A stretch of 64,000 bases of DNA from Spirosoma profusum (GTDB taxonomy: Bacteria > Bacteroidota > Bacteroidia > Cytophagales > Spirosomataceae), in assembly GCF_014699005.1 (NCBI RefSeq), contig NZ_JACWZY010000014.1, positions 1 through 64,000 on the forward strand, in the 5' to 3' direction. Of this stretch, positions 34,706 to 44,594 are shown piece by piece. The position numbers were made by a program, and so were the translations under genes. Every line of letters starts with the position of its first letter. Position 1 is the stretch's first letter. Below the pieces are notes generated by a model that made no database searches, was not told the DNA's origin, and saw only the letters and a program-made list of their open reading frames with translations.

Positions 34706-37384
34706 CTATTCCGAACGTAGCGATTTTACCGGATTGACCAACGCTGCTTTAATGGCCTGATAACTAACGGTGGCCAGGGCAATGACGATAGCTAATGAAC
34801 CGGCTACGGCGAAAAACCACCATTCGATGTCGATGTGATAGGCAAATTCGCTCAACCACCGATTCATCGCCCACCAGGCTAGCGGAAAAGCAATACCATT
34901 GGCAATCAGTACCAGCTTTAGGAAATCTTTGGATAGGAGGGCAGTCAGATTGAAAATGCTGGCTCCCAGGACTTTCCGCACACCGATTTCTTTGATACGT
35001 TGTTCAGCCGCATACGTAGCAAGACCGAACAAGCCTAAACAGGCGATGAAAATGGTGGCCAGGGCAGTCCAGATGAGCAGCGTTTCCCGACGTTGATCTT
35101 CGGCGTAGAAACGAGCCAGTTGTTCGTCAAGAAAGTGATATTCGAGGATGTGAGTTGGATCAATTTTTGTCAATACTTCATTCATTTTCGCCAGCGTTCC
35201 CGGAATATCCTTGCCCTCCACGCGTGAAGTATAATAATCAATCGGATAGACCGGGTTGTTCTGATACGCCAGTACCATAGGCCCAATTTTTTCCCGTATC
35301 GACTGAAAATGAAAATCACTGACGATTCCAATTACCCGGGCATGAAACGTCTGGCCGGTGCTGAGCGGACTGTAACTTCCGCCCATAGCACGTTCAGGAA
35401 TTTCAACTAACTGCCCCGATACGTTGGTAATGTTCAGTAGTTTTGCGGCTGTTTCGTTGAGGATAATGGAAGAGGAATCACTGGTATTCATGAAGTTACG
35501 ACCTTTCAAAAGGCGCACTTCGAAGGTTTTTGCAAAGTTTTCATCGACACCCAGCAGGTACGAAATTTTATGTTCGTCGGCATTCCCTTCTGGTCGGATT
35601 TTTATCGTCGAAATGGTTTTCCATTCACCGGGTACTCGCGATGTGGTCGATACGTTCTTTACTGTCGGAATTTTACTGAATTCTGCCTTGATGGTTTCGG
35701 CACCGCTTCTGATTTTCGCGGAGTTTATATCGACCACCAACAGCAGTTCTTTGTTGAAACCCAGGTTTTTGGAGTTAGCAAAGCGTATCTGCTGAAACAG
35801 AACGATGGTCGTAATAATCATCACCACCGAAATCGTAAACTGAAAAACAACCAGTCCTTTCCGCAACGATAAATCGCCTTTGTTCTGAAGTTTAAGATTT
35901 TTCAGCAGCGATAACAGACTGAATTTTGACAACAAAAGCGAAGGGTAACTGCCCGACAGTATCCCGGTGAAAGCGAGCGCGAGTAAGGCATAGAGCCAAA
36001 TCCGGTAATCGGTGCTGAAACCAAGCGAAAGCTGTTTATTCGTGAACTCGTTAAAAGCCGGCAGCAACAGATTGACAACCACAATCGCCAACAGGAATGA
36101 TACTGCGGTTACCACCATCGATTCGGTCAGGAATTGTTTGACGAGATGGCTCTGGAATGCGCCATTGGCTTTCCGAATGCCAATTTCTTTCGACCGGTTC
36201 GACGCTCTGGCCGTCGTCAAATTCATGTAGTTGATGCAGGCAATCAGCAGGACGAAAAGAGCAACAACTGCAAATATTTTAACGTAGAGCAAAACGCCTT
36301 TGCCCATCTCGGCTACGTTGGAGTTTCGGGCGCCATCCACAATGTTTTCAGAATACAGATGGATATCGGCCAGCGGTTGCAGACTATAACTCATGGTATT
36401 GCCCACATCCAGTTTGGCGTTCGCATTGAGTAACTGGGTGATTTTTCGGGCTGCTACGTCTAAATTGGCTTTTTCTTTCAACAGAAAAAACGTCATGAAA
36501 TTTTGAGACGCCCAATTGGATGTCCATTCGGCGAAATCTGCGTCGTGAAGGAGCGTTTCCTCTGAAATAATTGAGTTGAAATCAAAGCTTGAGTTACGGG
36601 GATGATTTTTCAGAACAGCCGTAATTTTCAGCGGTTTATCCATGCTCTCCAGACTGATGTTTTTGCCAGTCACCTGAGACGTATTGAATAAGCGTTGGGC
36701 TAATTCTTCAACAATAACAATGGTATTTGGCTCTTTCAGGGCCGACTTACTACTGCCGTCTACCGTCTCGAAATCAAACACTTCCATCATACCACTATTC
36801 GCAAAAGCAATGGTTTCCTGAAACGTATTTTTGTTTTCGGGATTTGTCAGATTAGCACGCCCGGTTCGGACAATGCGGGCCGTATTCTCAATTTCGCCAA
36901 TGTTTTTCTTCGATTCTTCGGAAACTTTATAACTAGATGCCGCAATGGTGAGGTCCTCGGTTGGACCCTTCTTATGCTGAATAGCCCGGTAAATTCGCCT
37001 TGACTGACTGTGTTGCTGATCGAAGGTTAGCTCATCGAACAGATAGAGCCCAATCAGCAAAAAGCACGTAACACCAAAGGTTAGGCCTGCTACGTTCAGG
37101 GTGGTGTAAAGTTTGTTCCGGGTAAGGGTTCGGAAGGTGATTTTGAGATAATTACGTATCATGATTGCATTAGTAGGGTTTGGAAACTCAGTAGGTTTTC
37201 GTCGTATAAACTCCGGTCGTACATAGGCCAGTACGTCGAGCCAGTAGCGTCGTCGAGCGCGTTTCTCGCCCAGCTGATTTGCCCGCACCACGTAGCGTTC
37301 GTGCAAATCGCCCAGCACTTCCTCGTGCAGGTGAGGAGCGCAGAACAGACGTAGCAAACGGTCGGCGAATTTAGGCGGTTGCAT
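34706..37384 (-). CDS. MacB/FtsX-type permease with prefix domain (PadR set 2)
   Basis: 892 residues, the longest permease here, starting MQPPKFADRLLRLFCAPHLH. The prefix subtype reads EEVLGDLHERYVVRANQLGE and the core begins MIRNYLKITFRTLTRNKLYT. The mid-coupling motif is SKEIGIRKANGAFQSHL, unusual in lacking the typical VGS. The C-terminal motif IKEIGVRKVLGAS and NPVKSLRSE are kept. It is the last gene of the run headed by the PadR at 43118, and its periplasmic domains are the most diverged in this set. Confidence 0.85.
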   Translation of the reverse strand: MQPPKFADRLLRLFCAPHLHEEVLGDLHERYVVRANQLGEKRARRRYWLDVLAYVRPEFIRRKPTEFPNPTNAIMIRNYLKITFRTLTRNKLYTTLNVAGLTFGVTCFLLIGLYLFDELTFDQQHSQSRRIYRAIQHKKGPTEDLTIAASSYKVSEESKKNIGEIENTARIVRTGRANLTNPENKNTFQETIAFANSGMMEVFDFETVDGSSKSALKEPNTIVIVEELAQRLFNTSQVTGKNISLESMDKPLKITAVLKNHPRNSSFDFNSIISEETLLHDADFAEWTSNWASQNFMTFFLLKEKANLDVAARKITQLLNANAKLDVGNTMSYSLQPLADIHLYSENIVDGARNSNVAEMGKGVLLYVKIFAVVALFVLLIACINYMNLTTARASNRSKEIGIRKANGAFQSHLVKQFLTESMVVTAVSFLLAIVVVNLLLPAFNEFTNKQLSLGFSTDYRIWLYALLALAFTGILSGSYPSLLLSKFSLLSLLKNLKLQNKGDLSLRKGLVVFQFTISVVMIITTIVLFQQIRFANSKNLGFNKELLLVVDINSAKIRSGAETIKAEFSKIPTVKNVSTTSRVPGEWKTISTIKIRPEGNADEHKISYLLGVDENFAKTFEVRLLKGRNFMNTSDSSSIILNETAAKLLNITNVSGQLVEIPERAMGGSYSPLSTGQTFHARVIGIVSDFHFQSIREKIGPMVLAYQNNPVYPIDYYTSRVEGKDIPGTLAKMNEVLTKIDPTHILEYHFLDEQLARFYAEDQRRETLLIWTALATIFIACLGLFGLATYAAEQRIKEIGVRKVLGASIFNLTALLSKDFLKLVLIANGIAFPLAWWAMNRWLSEFAYHIDIEWWFFAVAGSLAIVIALATVSYQAIKAALVNPVKSLRSE

Positions 37385-37397
37385 GGGTTTGTGATTT

Positions 37398-37425
37398 GTA
37401 GAGACAAGGCATGCCTTGTCTCTAC
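37398..37425. repeat. REP-like palindrome
   Basis: A perfect 28-bp copy (half-site GTAGAGACAAGGCA) between two permease genes, followed by GTAGG. Confidence 0.85.
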
Positions 37426-37430
37426 GTAGG

Positions 37431-40037
37431 TTATTCGGAACGTAACGATTTTACGGGGTTTACTAAGGCGGCTTTTAGGCTTTGGAAACTGACGGTCAGC
37501 AACGTAATGAAAAGAGCGCCCGCCCCTGTTCCCGCAAAAATCCACCACGATAACTCCGTGCGGTATTGGTATTTCTGGAGCCAGTTTCCCAGGAAATACC
37601 AGGCGATGGGGGCGGCTATGCAAAATGCAATAATGATCAGTACCACAAAGTCTTTCGAGAGCAGGCTCCACACGTTGAGTATTGACGCGCCCAGCACTTT
37701 TCGGACGCCAATCTCTTTGGTACGTTGCTCCGCTACGTAGGATGCCAGTCCGAACAGGCCCAGGCAACTGATGAAAATAGCGAGAACTGCAAAGAAGGAT
37801 GCCAACGTACCGATACGTTCCTCGACCGCAAATTTTTTCGCGTATTCCTGATCGGCAAACTTGTAATCGAAGAGGGTAGAAGGTGCATATTTCTGGTAAA
37901 TGGCGCCGATTTTACTGACGGCTTCGCTGGCGTTCAGGTTAGGATTGATGCGAATATTGACAAAATTGCTCGGGAAACGGCTGATGTAAAAAAGTGTTTG
38001 ACGGGCGGGTTCGTAGGGCGACTCCATCACCATGTCTTTAATAACCCCAACGATTTTGTACCGCAAATCGCCTTCGCGGATGATTTTACCGACGGGCTCT
38101 TTCAAGCCCATAAACTTGGCAGCTGCTTCGTTAATGACCATCGCTGTAGAGTCGGTGCCAAATTTTTTTGAGAAATCGCGTCCTTCTTTAAATTGCCAGC
38201 CAATCGTTTTTCCGAAGTCATGAGTTACGCCGATGACGGCAAAATCGGGTTGTTGATCCGGGTCTTTACCGTCCCAGTCGAACCCGCCATTTACCGTCCA
38301 GATGCCTGTTAACGGACTTTCCGATTCTGCTATTTCCGAAACAGCTCCCGATTGAATCAACTCGGCCCGGAACGCATCGAAATGATTGTGAATCTCAGGA
38401 GTGGTTGTTTGTACATAAAGTAATCCACTTCGACTATAGCCAATGGGTCGATTTTTGGCAAACTGAATCTGTCGAAACACAATGATCGTCCCGATTATCA
38501 GCGTAACGGAAACGGTGAACTGCACCACGACCAGAACCTGTCGGGGTAGCGAGGCAAACCGACCAACCCGAAAGGTTCCTTTCAAGACTTTCAGGGGCTG
38601 AAAAGCGGATAGGTACAAGGCCGGATAACTACCGGCAATCAGGCCGGTAAGCAACGTAAAGCCAATACCCAGCAGCCAGAAAACGGGCGTTGACCAAAGA
38701 AGAGTCATCTGTTTGGCCGCTACCTCGTTGAAGTAAGGCAGAATCAGTTGCACCAGCACTAAAGCCAAGCCGAACGCAATACATACAACCAGTAAGGATT
38801 CGCTCATAAACTGGCTAATCAATTGCATACGAACCGAACCGACGGCTTTCCGAATACCAACTTCTTTGGCGCGTTTTTCACTACGTGCCGTACTCAGATT
38901 CATGAAATTGATGCAGGCCAGCAGCAACACAAACACGCCAATAATCCCGAAAAGCCAGACGAACTGAATTTGTCCGCCAACGTTAACCCCATTTTTAAAC
39001 TCCGAATACAGATGCCAATTGCGCATGGGCTGAAGGAAAATTTCGGGTTTGAATTTGGCTTGTTCCTTCCCTGCATTAGCTAGTTTAGCGTCCTTAATTT
39101 TCGCCGAAACCTGATCCAAATCAACCTTGTCTGCAAGCTGAACATAGATTTGAAATGAATTATTATCCCACTTCTGCTGCGAGTTTTTTACCCAATCCCG
39201 AATCGCCACATTCACCTGCCAGGGAACCATATACTCCAGGTTGTTGAACCGGGTATTATAAGGCAAATCTTCGTACACTCCCGTAACTTTCACTGCGAAC
39301 TGATTATCAATTTTTATCAGTTTGCCCAATGGATCGGCAGTACCAAAAAACGCCCTGGCTACCGATTCAGAAATCATGATGGAATAGGGTTCCTGTAATC
39401 CTGATTTAGTGCCTTTCAGCATCTTCAGAGAAAACATATCGGGGGCTTCTGGCTCGATATAATTCCCAACTCGCCAGAATTTTTTATTGCCAAACGACAG
39501 TAAGTGCCCTTCTGCCCAGGAAGACAACACTACGTGTTTGAAATTATCGCCATACTTTGTGCGTAATTCTGCCGCCAGCGGAATGGGAATAGCGGCAAAC
39601 GTGGATGTATTTCCGTTGATGGTTTGAGTTTGCATGACCTGAGCAATCCGGTCGTAGTTTTTGTGATACGTATCGAAAGTCAGTTCATCATAAATCCACA
39701 AACCGATGAGCATCGCCACGGCCATCCCGACCGCCAAACCACCAATGTTAATAAAGGAATACCCTTTCTGTCGGGCCAGATTTCGGAACGCGATTTTTAG
39801 ATAATTACGTAGCATGGTCATATTGGTTGGGTTTGGGTATTCTTGAGGTCGTCGTTTTATAAATTCAGGTCTGATATAAGCCGCTACGTCGAGCCAGTAG
39901 CGTTTTCGGGCTTTCGCTACGCCTGATCGCTTGGCCCGCACAACGTAGCGTTCGTGCAAATCGCCCAGCACCTCCTCGTGCAGGTGAGGGGCGCAGAACA
40001 GACGTAGCAGACGGTCGGCCAGGCGGGGTGGGGTCAT
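37431..40037 (-). CDS. MacB/FtsX-type permease with prefix domain (PadR set 2)
   Basis: Start at ATG 40037 (MTPPRLADRLLRLFCAPHLH), 868 residues. The 11 extra residues of the longer frame are translated palindrome. The prefix reads HEEVLGDLHERYVVRAKRSG with linker RPEFIKRRPQEYPNPTN. The core starts MLRNYLKIAFRNLARQKGYS. Coupling motifs are AKEVGIRKAVGSVRMQL and TKEIGVRKVLGAS, and the end is NPVKSLRSE. From the core onward it is closer to the set 1 permeases than its prefix is, suggesting modules were exchanged. Confidence 0.86.
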   Translation of the reverse strand: MTPPRLADRLLRLFCAPHLHEEVLGDLHERYVVRAKRSGVAKARKRYWLDVAAYIRPEFIKRRPQEYPNPTNMTMLRNYLKIAFRNLARQKGYSFINIGGLAVGMAVAMLIGLWIYDELTFDTYHKNYDRIAQVMQTQTINGNTSTFAAIPIPLAAELRTKYGDNFKHVVLSSWAEGHLLSFGNKKFWRVGNYIEPEAPDMFSLKMLKGTKSGLQEPYSIMISESVARAFFGTADPLGKLIKIDNQFAVKVTGVYEDLPYNTRFNNLEYMVPWQVNVAIRDWVKNSQQKWDNNSFQIYVQLADKVDLDQVSAKIKDAKLANAGKEQAKFKPEIFLQPMRNWHLYSEFKNGVNVGGQIQFVWLFGIIGVFVLLLACINFMNLSTARSEKRAKEVGIRKAVGSVRMQLISQFMSESLLVVCIAFGLALVLVQLILPYFNEVAAKQMTLLWSTPVFWLLGIGFTLLTGLIAGSYPALYLSAFQPLKVLKGTFRVGRFASLPRQVLVVVQFTVSVTLIIGTIIVFRQIQFAKNRPIGYSRSGLLYVQTTTPEIHNHFDAFRAELIQSGAVSEIAESESPLTGIWTVNGGFDWDGKDPDQQPDFAVIGVTHDFGKTIGWQFKEGRDFSKKFGTDSTAMVINEAAAKFMGLKEPVGKIIREGDLRYKIVGVIKDMVMESPYEPARQTLFYISRFPSNFVNIRINPNLNASEAVSKIGAIYQKYAPSTLFDYKFADQEYAKKFAVEERIGTLASFFAVLAIFISCLGLFGLASYVAEQRTKEIGVRKVLGASILNVWSLLSKDFVVLIIIAFCIAAPIAWYFLGNWLQKYQYRTELSWWIFAGTGAGALFITLLTVSFQSLKAALVNPVKSLRSE

Positions 40038-40055
40038 GGTTTTATTGGTTTGTTT

Positions 40056-40083
40056 GTAGAGACAAGGCATGCCTTGTCTCTAC
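40056..40083. repeat. REP-like palindrome
   Basis: A perfect 28-bp copy between two permease genes. The flanks TTT before and CGTAGG after match the copy at 37398. Confidence 0.85.
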
Positions 40084-40088
40084 GTAGG

Positions 40089-42719
40089 TTATTCGGAACG
40101 TAACGATTTCACGGGGTTCACCAACGCGGCTTTGATGCTTTGGAAACTGACGGTCAGCAACGTAATGAAAAGAGCACCCACACCGGAGGCTGCGAAAATC
40201 CACCATGATAGCTCCGTTCGATACGTATACTTTTCGAGCCAACCGCTTAGGAAAGAATAGGCGACAGGCGTTGCAATGGCAAAACTTATAATGACCAGTA
40301 GTAAAAAGTCTTTAGAAAGTAATACCCACAAGTTCGCCACCGACGCGCCCAGCACTTTTCGGACGCCAATCTCTTTGGTACGTTGTTCTGCTACGTAGGA
40401 TGCCAGTCCGAACAGCCCCAGGCAGCTGATGAAAATGGCCAGAATGGCGAAGAATCCAGCCAGTTTACCGATACGTTCCTCGGCGGCAAATTTCAGGGCG
40501 TATTCCTGATCAGCAAATTGGTACTCGAAAGGAGCCGTTGGAATAAGCTTTTTGAAAACCGCTTCGATTTTGGGCAACGCTTCACTGGCACTGACAGTTG
40601 GGTTAATTTTGATATTGATATGGTTGGTGCCACCGTGCGCCCGAATCATAAAAATGGTGGGAACAATCGGGTCGTAGGGCGATTCCATGACCATGTTTTT
40701 GATAACGCCCAGGATTTGATAGGTCATGAGCGGTCGTTCGCGAAATTGCCAGGTAACCGTCTCGCCAATTGGATTCTTTAAGCCCATATACTTGACAGCC
40801 GCTTCGTTGATCACCATCCCGGACGAATCGGAGATATTGTTTCGGGAGAAATCGCGCCCTTTCAAAAACTGCCAGCCTACCGTTTTGCCAAATTCGGGTG
40901 TTATGGCCAGCGTTCCGAAACTGTTTTCTTGGGAAGGGGTTTTTCCTTTCCAGGTGAAGCCGTCATTGCCCGACCATACTTCCGTTACTTTCCCCATCGA
41001 CTCCGCCATTTCCGACACCATTCCCGTACGTTGGAGCTCGCTACGTAGTAGTTCATGCTTCCCGTAAAAATCGCCGGATTTCATAGCGACCAACAACAAC
41101 CCATCGCGTGTGTAGCCGACTGGTCGGTTTTTCGCAAATTGAATCTGACGGTAAACGATTATTGTCCCGATAATCAGCGTGACGGAAACGGTGAACTGAA
41201 CAACGACCAGTACTTTGCGGGGAACCGACGCAAACCGACCAACTCGAAAGGTGCCTTTGAGGACTTTAACCGGTTGAAACGATGATAGATACAAAGCCGG
41301 ATAACTACCGGCCAGAAGACCCGTTACACTAATAAATCCAAGACAGGCCAGCCAGAACCACAGATTGCTCCAGGGCATCGCGATTTGCTTGGCAGCCACA
41401 TCGTTAAACCAGGGCAAGGCAACCATAGCCAGCAGCAGAGCCAGCATAAAAGCCAGAATGACAACAAGGTAAGACTCGCTAAAGAACTGATTAACTAATT
41501 GACGACGTATCGACCCGACAGCTTTGCGAACGCCCACTTCTTTGGCTCGTTTCTCGCTACGTGCCGTACTCAGATTCATGAAATTGATACAGGCCAGCAG
41601 CAATACAAAAGCGCCAATCGTACCAATCAGATAGAGCAACTGCATTGGGCCGTTATCGATCACTCCTCGTTTGTAATTGTGCAGATGCCAGTCGCGCATG
41701 GGCAGCAAAAAGACTTCTGGTTTAAGCCTGGCTTGTTCCGGGAAATTGGCCAGGTTCTTCATTTCAGCATTTTTGATTGCTGCCGATACCGTTTCAAAAT
41801 TAGAATTTGGGTTTATTTCGGCGTAGATTTTCAGAAAATGGTTCTGCCAATCGGTCATGGCCTTTTCTTTCATCCACGGATTATCAGACACCCACAAAGC
41901 AAACGGTGCCAGAAACTTAACATCTTTGAATTGCGTGTTCAGGGGTAAATCTTCGTAAACGCCCGTCACTTTTACGTCAAGTTTGTTATTGATTTTCATC
42001 GCCTGATTGACAGGGTCGATGTTGCCGAAAATCGCCTGAGCTGTCGACTCGGAAAGCAAAATGGAATTTGGATCTTTCAAACCCGCTCGTGAGCCGTACA
42101 CCATCTTCAGAGTCAGCATTTCAGGTGCCTCTGCTTCTATAAAAATCCCTTTTCGAGACACCTTATTCTCGCCCGCCGACAATACGTTATCGACATTCCA
42201 GGACGCCATGACAAGGTGCTTGAAATGGTCTTTATAATTCTTTTTTAGCTCCGTACCCAACGGATATTGTACAGAGTTGTTCGTGCCAACGCCATGTTCC
42301 CCATATTCAAGGGACTGAACCTGAGCGATTCGGTCATAATGTTCGTGGTACGTATTGAACGACAATTCATCATAAATCCATAGGCCAATGAGCATCGCCA
42401 CGGCCATCCCGACTGCTAGTCCGCCAATGTTGATCAAGGAATAGGCCTTATGCTTAGCCAGATTTCGGAACGCGATTTTCAAATAATTACGTAGCATAGT
42501 CATATTGGTTGGTTTGGGATATTGCTCGGATTTTCTCCGGATAAATTCCGGCCGCACATAGGCCACTACGTCGAGCCAGTAGCGTCGTCGGGCTTTTGCT
42601 ACGTCTGATCGGTTCACCCGCACCACGTAGCGCTCATGCAAATCGCCCAGTACCTCCTCGTGCAGGTGAGGAGCGCAGAACAGACGTAGCAGACGGTCGG
42701 CCAGGCGGGGAGGTTGCAT
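40089..42719 (-). CDS. MacB/FtsX-type permease with prefix domain (PadR set 2)
   Basis: Start at ATG 42719 (MQPPRLADRLLRLFCAPHLH), 876 residues, chosen by alignment with the other set 2 starts. The upstream frame adds MASALNP only. The core begins MLRNYLKIAFRNLAKHKAYS. Motifs are AKEVGVRKAVGSIRRQL and TKEIGVRKVLGAS, ending NPVKSLRSE. It is the first permease after the PadR gene (63-bp gap without a palindrome) and so is promoter-proximal in the sigma-54-like transcript. Confidence 0.86.
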   Translation of the reverse strand: MQPPRLADRLLRLFCAPHLHEEVLGDLHERYVVRVNRSDVAKARRRYWLDVVAYVRPEFIRRKSEQYPKPTNMTMLRNYLKIAFRNLAKHKAYSLINIGGLAVGMAVAMLIGLWIYDELSFNTYHEHYDRIAQVQSLEYGEHGVGTNNSVQYPLGTELKKNYKDHFKHLVMASWNVDNVLSAGENKVSRKGIFIEAEAPEMLTLKMVYGSRAGLKDPNSILLSESTAQAIFGNIDPVNQAMKINNKLDVKVTGVYEDLPLNTQFKDVKFLAPFALWVSDNPWMKEKAMTDWQNHFLKIYAEINPNSNFETVSAAIKNAEMKNLANFPEQARLKPEVFLLPMRDWHLHNYKRGVIDNGPMQLLYLIGTIGAFVLLLACINFMNLSTARSEKRAKEVGVRKAVGSIRRQLVNQFFSESYLVVILAFMLALLLAMVALPWFNDVAAKQIAMPWSNLWFWLACLGFISVTGLLAGSYPALYLSSFQPVKVLKGTFRVGRFASVPRKVLVVVQFTVSVTLIIGTIIVYRQIQFAKNRPVGYTRDGLLLVAMKSGDFYGKHELLRSELQRTGMVSEMAESMGKVTEVWSGNDGFTWKGKTPSQENSFGTLAITPEFGKTVGWQFLKGRDFSRNNISDSSGMVINEAAVKYMGLKNPIGETVTWQFRERPLMTYQILGVIKNMVMESPYDPIVPTIFMIRAHGGTNHINIKINPTVSASEALPKIEAVFKKLIPTAPFEYQFADQEYALKFAAEERIGKLAGFFAILAIFISCLGLFGLASYVAEQRTKEIGVRKVLGASVANLWVLLSKDFLLLVIISFAIATPVAYSFLSGWLEKYTYRTELSWWIFAASGVGALFITLLTVSFQSIKAALVNPVKSLRSE

Positions 42720-42782
42720 AGGGTTAAGGGCAGAGGCCATGAGATTCGAGCGCGGGCATTTTCACCCAATGCCCCATGCTAT

Positions 42783-43118
42783 TTAACTCCACTCTAGTCG
42801 AATATTGGGGAGAATACGGTCCCAGAGACGGTTTCGAACAGCACGTACGTCCTGTAGAATCCGGCCGCCCAGGGCCGTAACGGTAAACAGTCGTTTTCGA
42901 CGGCCTCCGCGTTCGGCGGTCGCTTCGCCCAGATGAGATGTCAGGTAGCCTTTCTGCTCCAGCCGTTGCAAGGCGGCATGAACAGCTCCGGTGCTGACCG
43001 AATTACCCGTTTCGTGTTCGAGTTCTTCAGCAATGATCACAGAATAGGCACCCGGAGACAGCGCGGCTACCGCCAACAGTACAACTTCTTCGAATTCTCC
43101 TAAATCGCTACGTCGCAT
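42783..43118 (-). CDS. PadR-family transcriptional regulator (set 2)
   Basis: 111 residues. MRRSDLGEFEEVVLLAVAAL opens the winged helix, the recognition segment is STGAVHAALQRLEQKGYLTS and the wing is GGRRKRLFTVTALGGRILQD. It is a paralog of the PadR proteins at 25048 and 53503. It heads the set 2 permeases, which share one prefix subtype. A sigma-54-like element and tandem dyads lie upstream. The 55-bp leader is longer than in the other two PadR genes. Confidence 0.85.
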   Translation of the reverse strand: MRRSDLGEFEEVVLLAVAALSPGAYSVIIAEELEHETGNSVSTGAVHAALQRLEQKGYLTSHLGEATAERGGRRKRLFTVTALGGRILQDVRAVRNRLWDRILPNIRLEWS

Positions 43119-43172
43119 GCACCAGTATCGGGTTAGAAATAAGCAGGTATGGTATATTATCTATTTCGGTAT

Positions 43173-43188
43173 ATCAAATGCCCGGCCA
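43173..43188 (-). promoter_or_regulatory. Sigma-54-like -24/-12 element upstream of PadR set 2
   Basis: On the minus strand it reads TGGCCGGGCATTTGAT, with the same GGCATTTG core as the set 1 copy. It lies 54 bp before the PadR start. Confidence 0.6.
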
Positions 43189-43252
43189 AAAAGAAAAAGT
43201 GGCTCTCAGACTTAGGGTTGACCTTTTTTGATGAGAGCCTGGTGATACGTAT

Positions 43253-43289
43253 TGTCCAGAAACGGACATTTTTTGTACGTATGTGGACA
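43253..43289. promoter_or_regulatory. Tandem TGTCC-N6-GGACA-type dyads (copy C)
   Basis: TGTCC-AGAAAC-GGACA, a 5-bp spacer, then TGTAC-GTATGT-GGACA. It is almost identical to copy B over the first dyad and lies exactly 64 bp from its sigma-54-like element, as in copy B. Confidence 0.7.
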
Positions 43290-43697
43290 GACGTAGTGGG
43301 GTGGAAATGAGTTATTTTCTGCTACGTGCATCATGGCTGACGATCTCCATAACGTAGCAGTGATTCTTAAGATTGACTTAGGATGATTTTTCGCGGAAAC
43401 TGTGGTTTACGTAAAAGGTTACAGCGATCAAAAAAACAAGTGGTTGAGTGGCATAGGATTTGTACGAAAAGGACATCGATCTGAACGAGATAAATAGAGC
43501 GTAACTGTCTCACTAGAAGTATACTATGTGTATGGCCAGTGTTCATTACTTGCCGTTTTTTGCAGAAAATTTCTTCTCTGGCTACCAATCCGCATACTTT
43601 TTGCAGCGAACCCCAATTGCTGCGTCCGTAAACAAACGAATGCGATCTATGACGCTATTAGCGAGCGTCTATCGGTCGAATAGACCGGTTAGTAATC
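43290..43697. other. Intergenic stretch upstream of the OstA-like gene
   Basis: About 400 bp with no convincing gene. A 74-codon plus-strand ORF at 43526-43750 overlaps the start of the next gene and has no coding character. It presumably holds the promoter of the gene at 43698. No conserved element is recognised. Confidence 0.4.
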
Positions 43698-44507
43698 ATG
43701 AAGGTGTCATATACGAAAATTTGTCTGCTACTGCTGCTGCTCTCGACTAACTACGCCAAAGCGCAGCGATCGGAAAAACGTATTCCCATCCAGATAGTGG
43801 CACCTAGAACGGGGACGCTGGTTCGGGCGAATGGGCAAACGCATCGGCAGTACGCGCCGAATGTTACCATTCAGCACATCGGCTTGGGAGGCTCCTGTGA
43901 TCAAGTGCTTTACAACGATTCCACGAATCAACTGGTGGGTTCGGGACACGTATTTTTCAGACTCGATGACGCTACGGTTATCAGAGCTGACACCATAAAA
44001 TATCAGGGCGATGAACAACAGGTGTTTTTTCGAGGGCAGGTAACGCTTCAGAATTATGGACTGGTACTCAATACGTCACAGCTCGATTATTCGCGCCAGA
44101 CGGGCGTTATTCATTATGCGGATAAACCACGTATCGTTGAGGGCCAGCATTTGCTCACCATGCGTGAAGGCCATTATGATCGAGAGAACCGGCAGTTTGC
44201 AACTCGATCAGATAGACCACCGATCATTGTCAACCTCAGCCTGGTTCCAGAGCCGGTTAAAAAACCGGTTATTATCGAAACCTACGTAACGCCGGACGTG
44301 GAGGCTAAACCCGCTAAAAAGCCGACTGAAACAGGTAAAAAATTTGTAAACGCACCTATCCCAAATTCTGTCACAAGTCAGGATACCCGAAAGATTATTT
44401 TGCCGAATGGTAAAGTTCTCCCAGCCAAAACAGCATCCATCCGACCTGCCAGCCGGGTGTTTCGTCCTAGAGCCTTGTCCAGACGAAGACGTTTACCAAA
44501 TCGGTAG
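43698..44507 (+). CDS. OstA/LptA-like periplasmic protein
   Basis: 269 residues. The signal peptide is MKVSYTKICLLLLLLSTNYA plus KA. Residues ~70-165 match an OstA/LptA-type beta-jellyroll: GSGHVFFRLDDATVIRADTI, FFRGQVTLQNYGLVLNTSQL, GVIHYADKPRIVEGQHLL. LptA-like proteins bridge lipopolysaccharide across the periplasm. Here the C-terminal ~90 residues are low-complexity and end in a strongly basic stretch (RPRALSRRRRLPNR), unlike LptA. It is the only plus-strand gene between two permease blocks. Function in LPS transport is possible but unproven. Confidence 0.6.
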   Translation: MKVSYTKICLLLLLLSTNYAKAQRSEKRIPIQIVAPRTGTLVRANGQTHRQYAPNVTIQHIGLGGSCDQVLYNDSTNQLVGSGHVFFRLDDATVIRADTIKYQGDEQQVFFRGQVTLQNYGLVLNTSQLDYSRQTGVIHYADKPRIVEGQHLLTMREGHYDRENRQFATRSDRPPIIVNLSLVPEPVKKPVIIETYVTPDVEAKPAKKPTETGKKFVNAPIPNSVTSQDTRKIILPNGKVLPAKTASIRPASRVFRPRALSRRRRLPNR

Positions 44508-44583
44508 AGACAAGGCATGCCTTGTCTCATGACCGGATGGTTTATGGCTGACACCAAGGAGACAAGGCATGCCTTGTCTCTAC
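44504..44583. repeat. Paired REP-like palindromes
   Basis: Copies lie at 44504-44530 and 44558-44583. The spacer is short and reads CATGACCGGATGG, then GGCTGACACC, the clearest example of the paired unit. It overlaps the stop region of the OstA-like gene and lies between convergent genes. Confidence 0.85.
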
Positions 44584-44594
44584 ACGCCTTACGC

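Noticed and set aside
43526..43750. A 74-codon plus-strand ORF before the OstA-like gene
   Set aside because: It overlaps the start of the OstA-like gene in another frame and has no domain, signal or coding-like composition.
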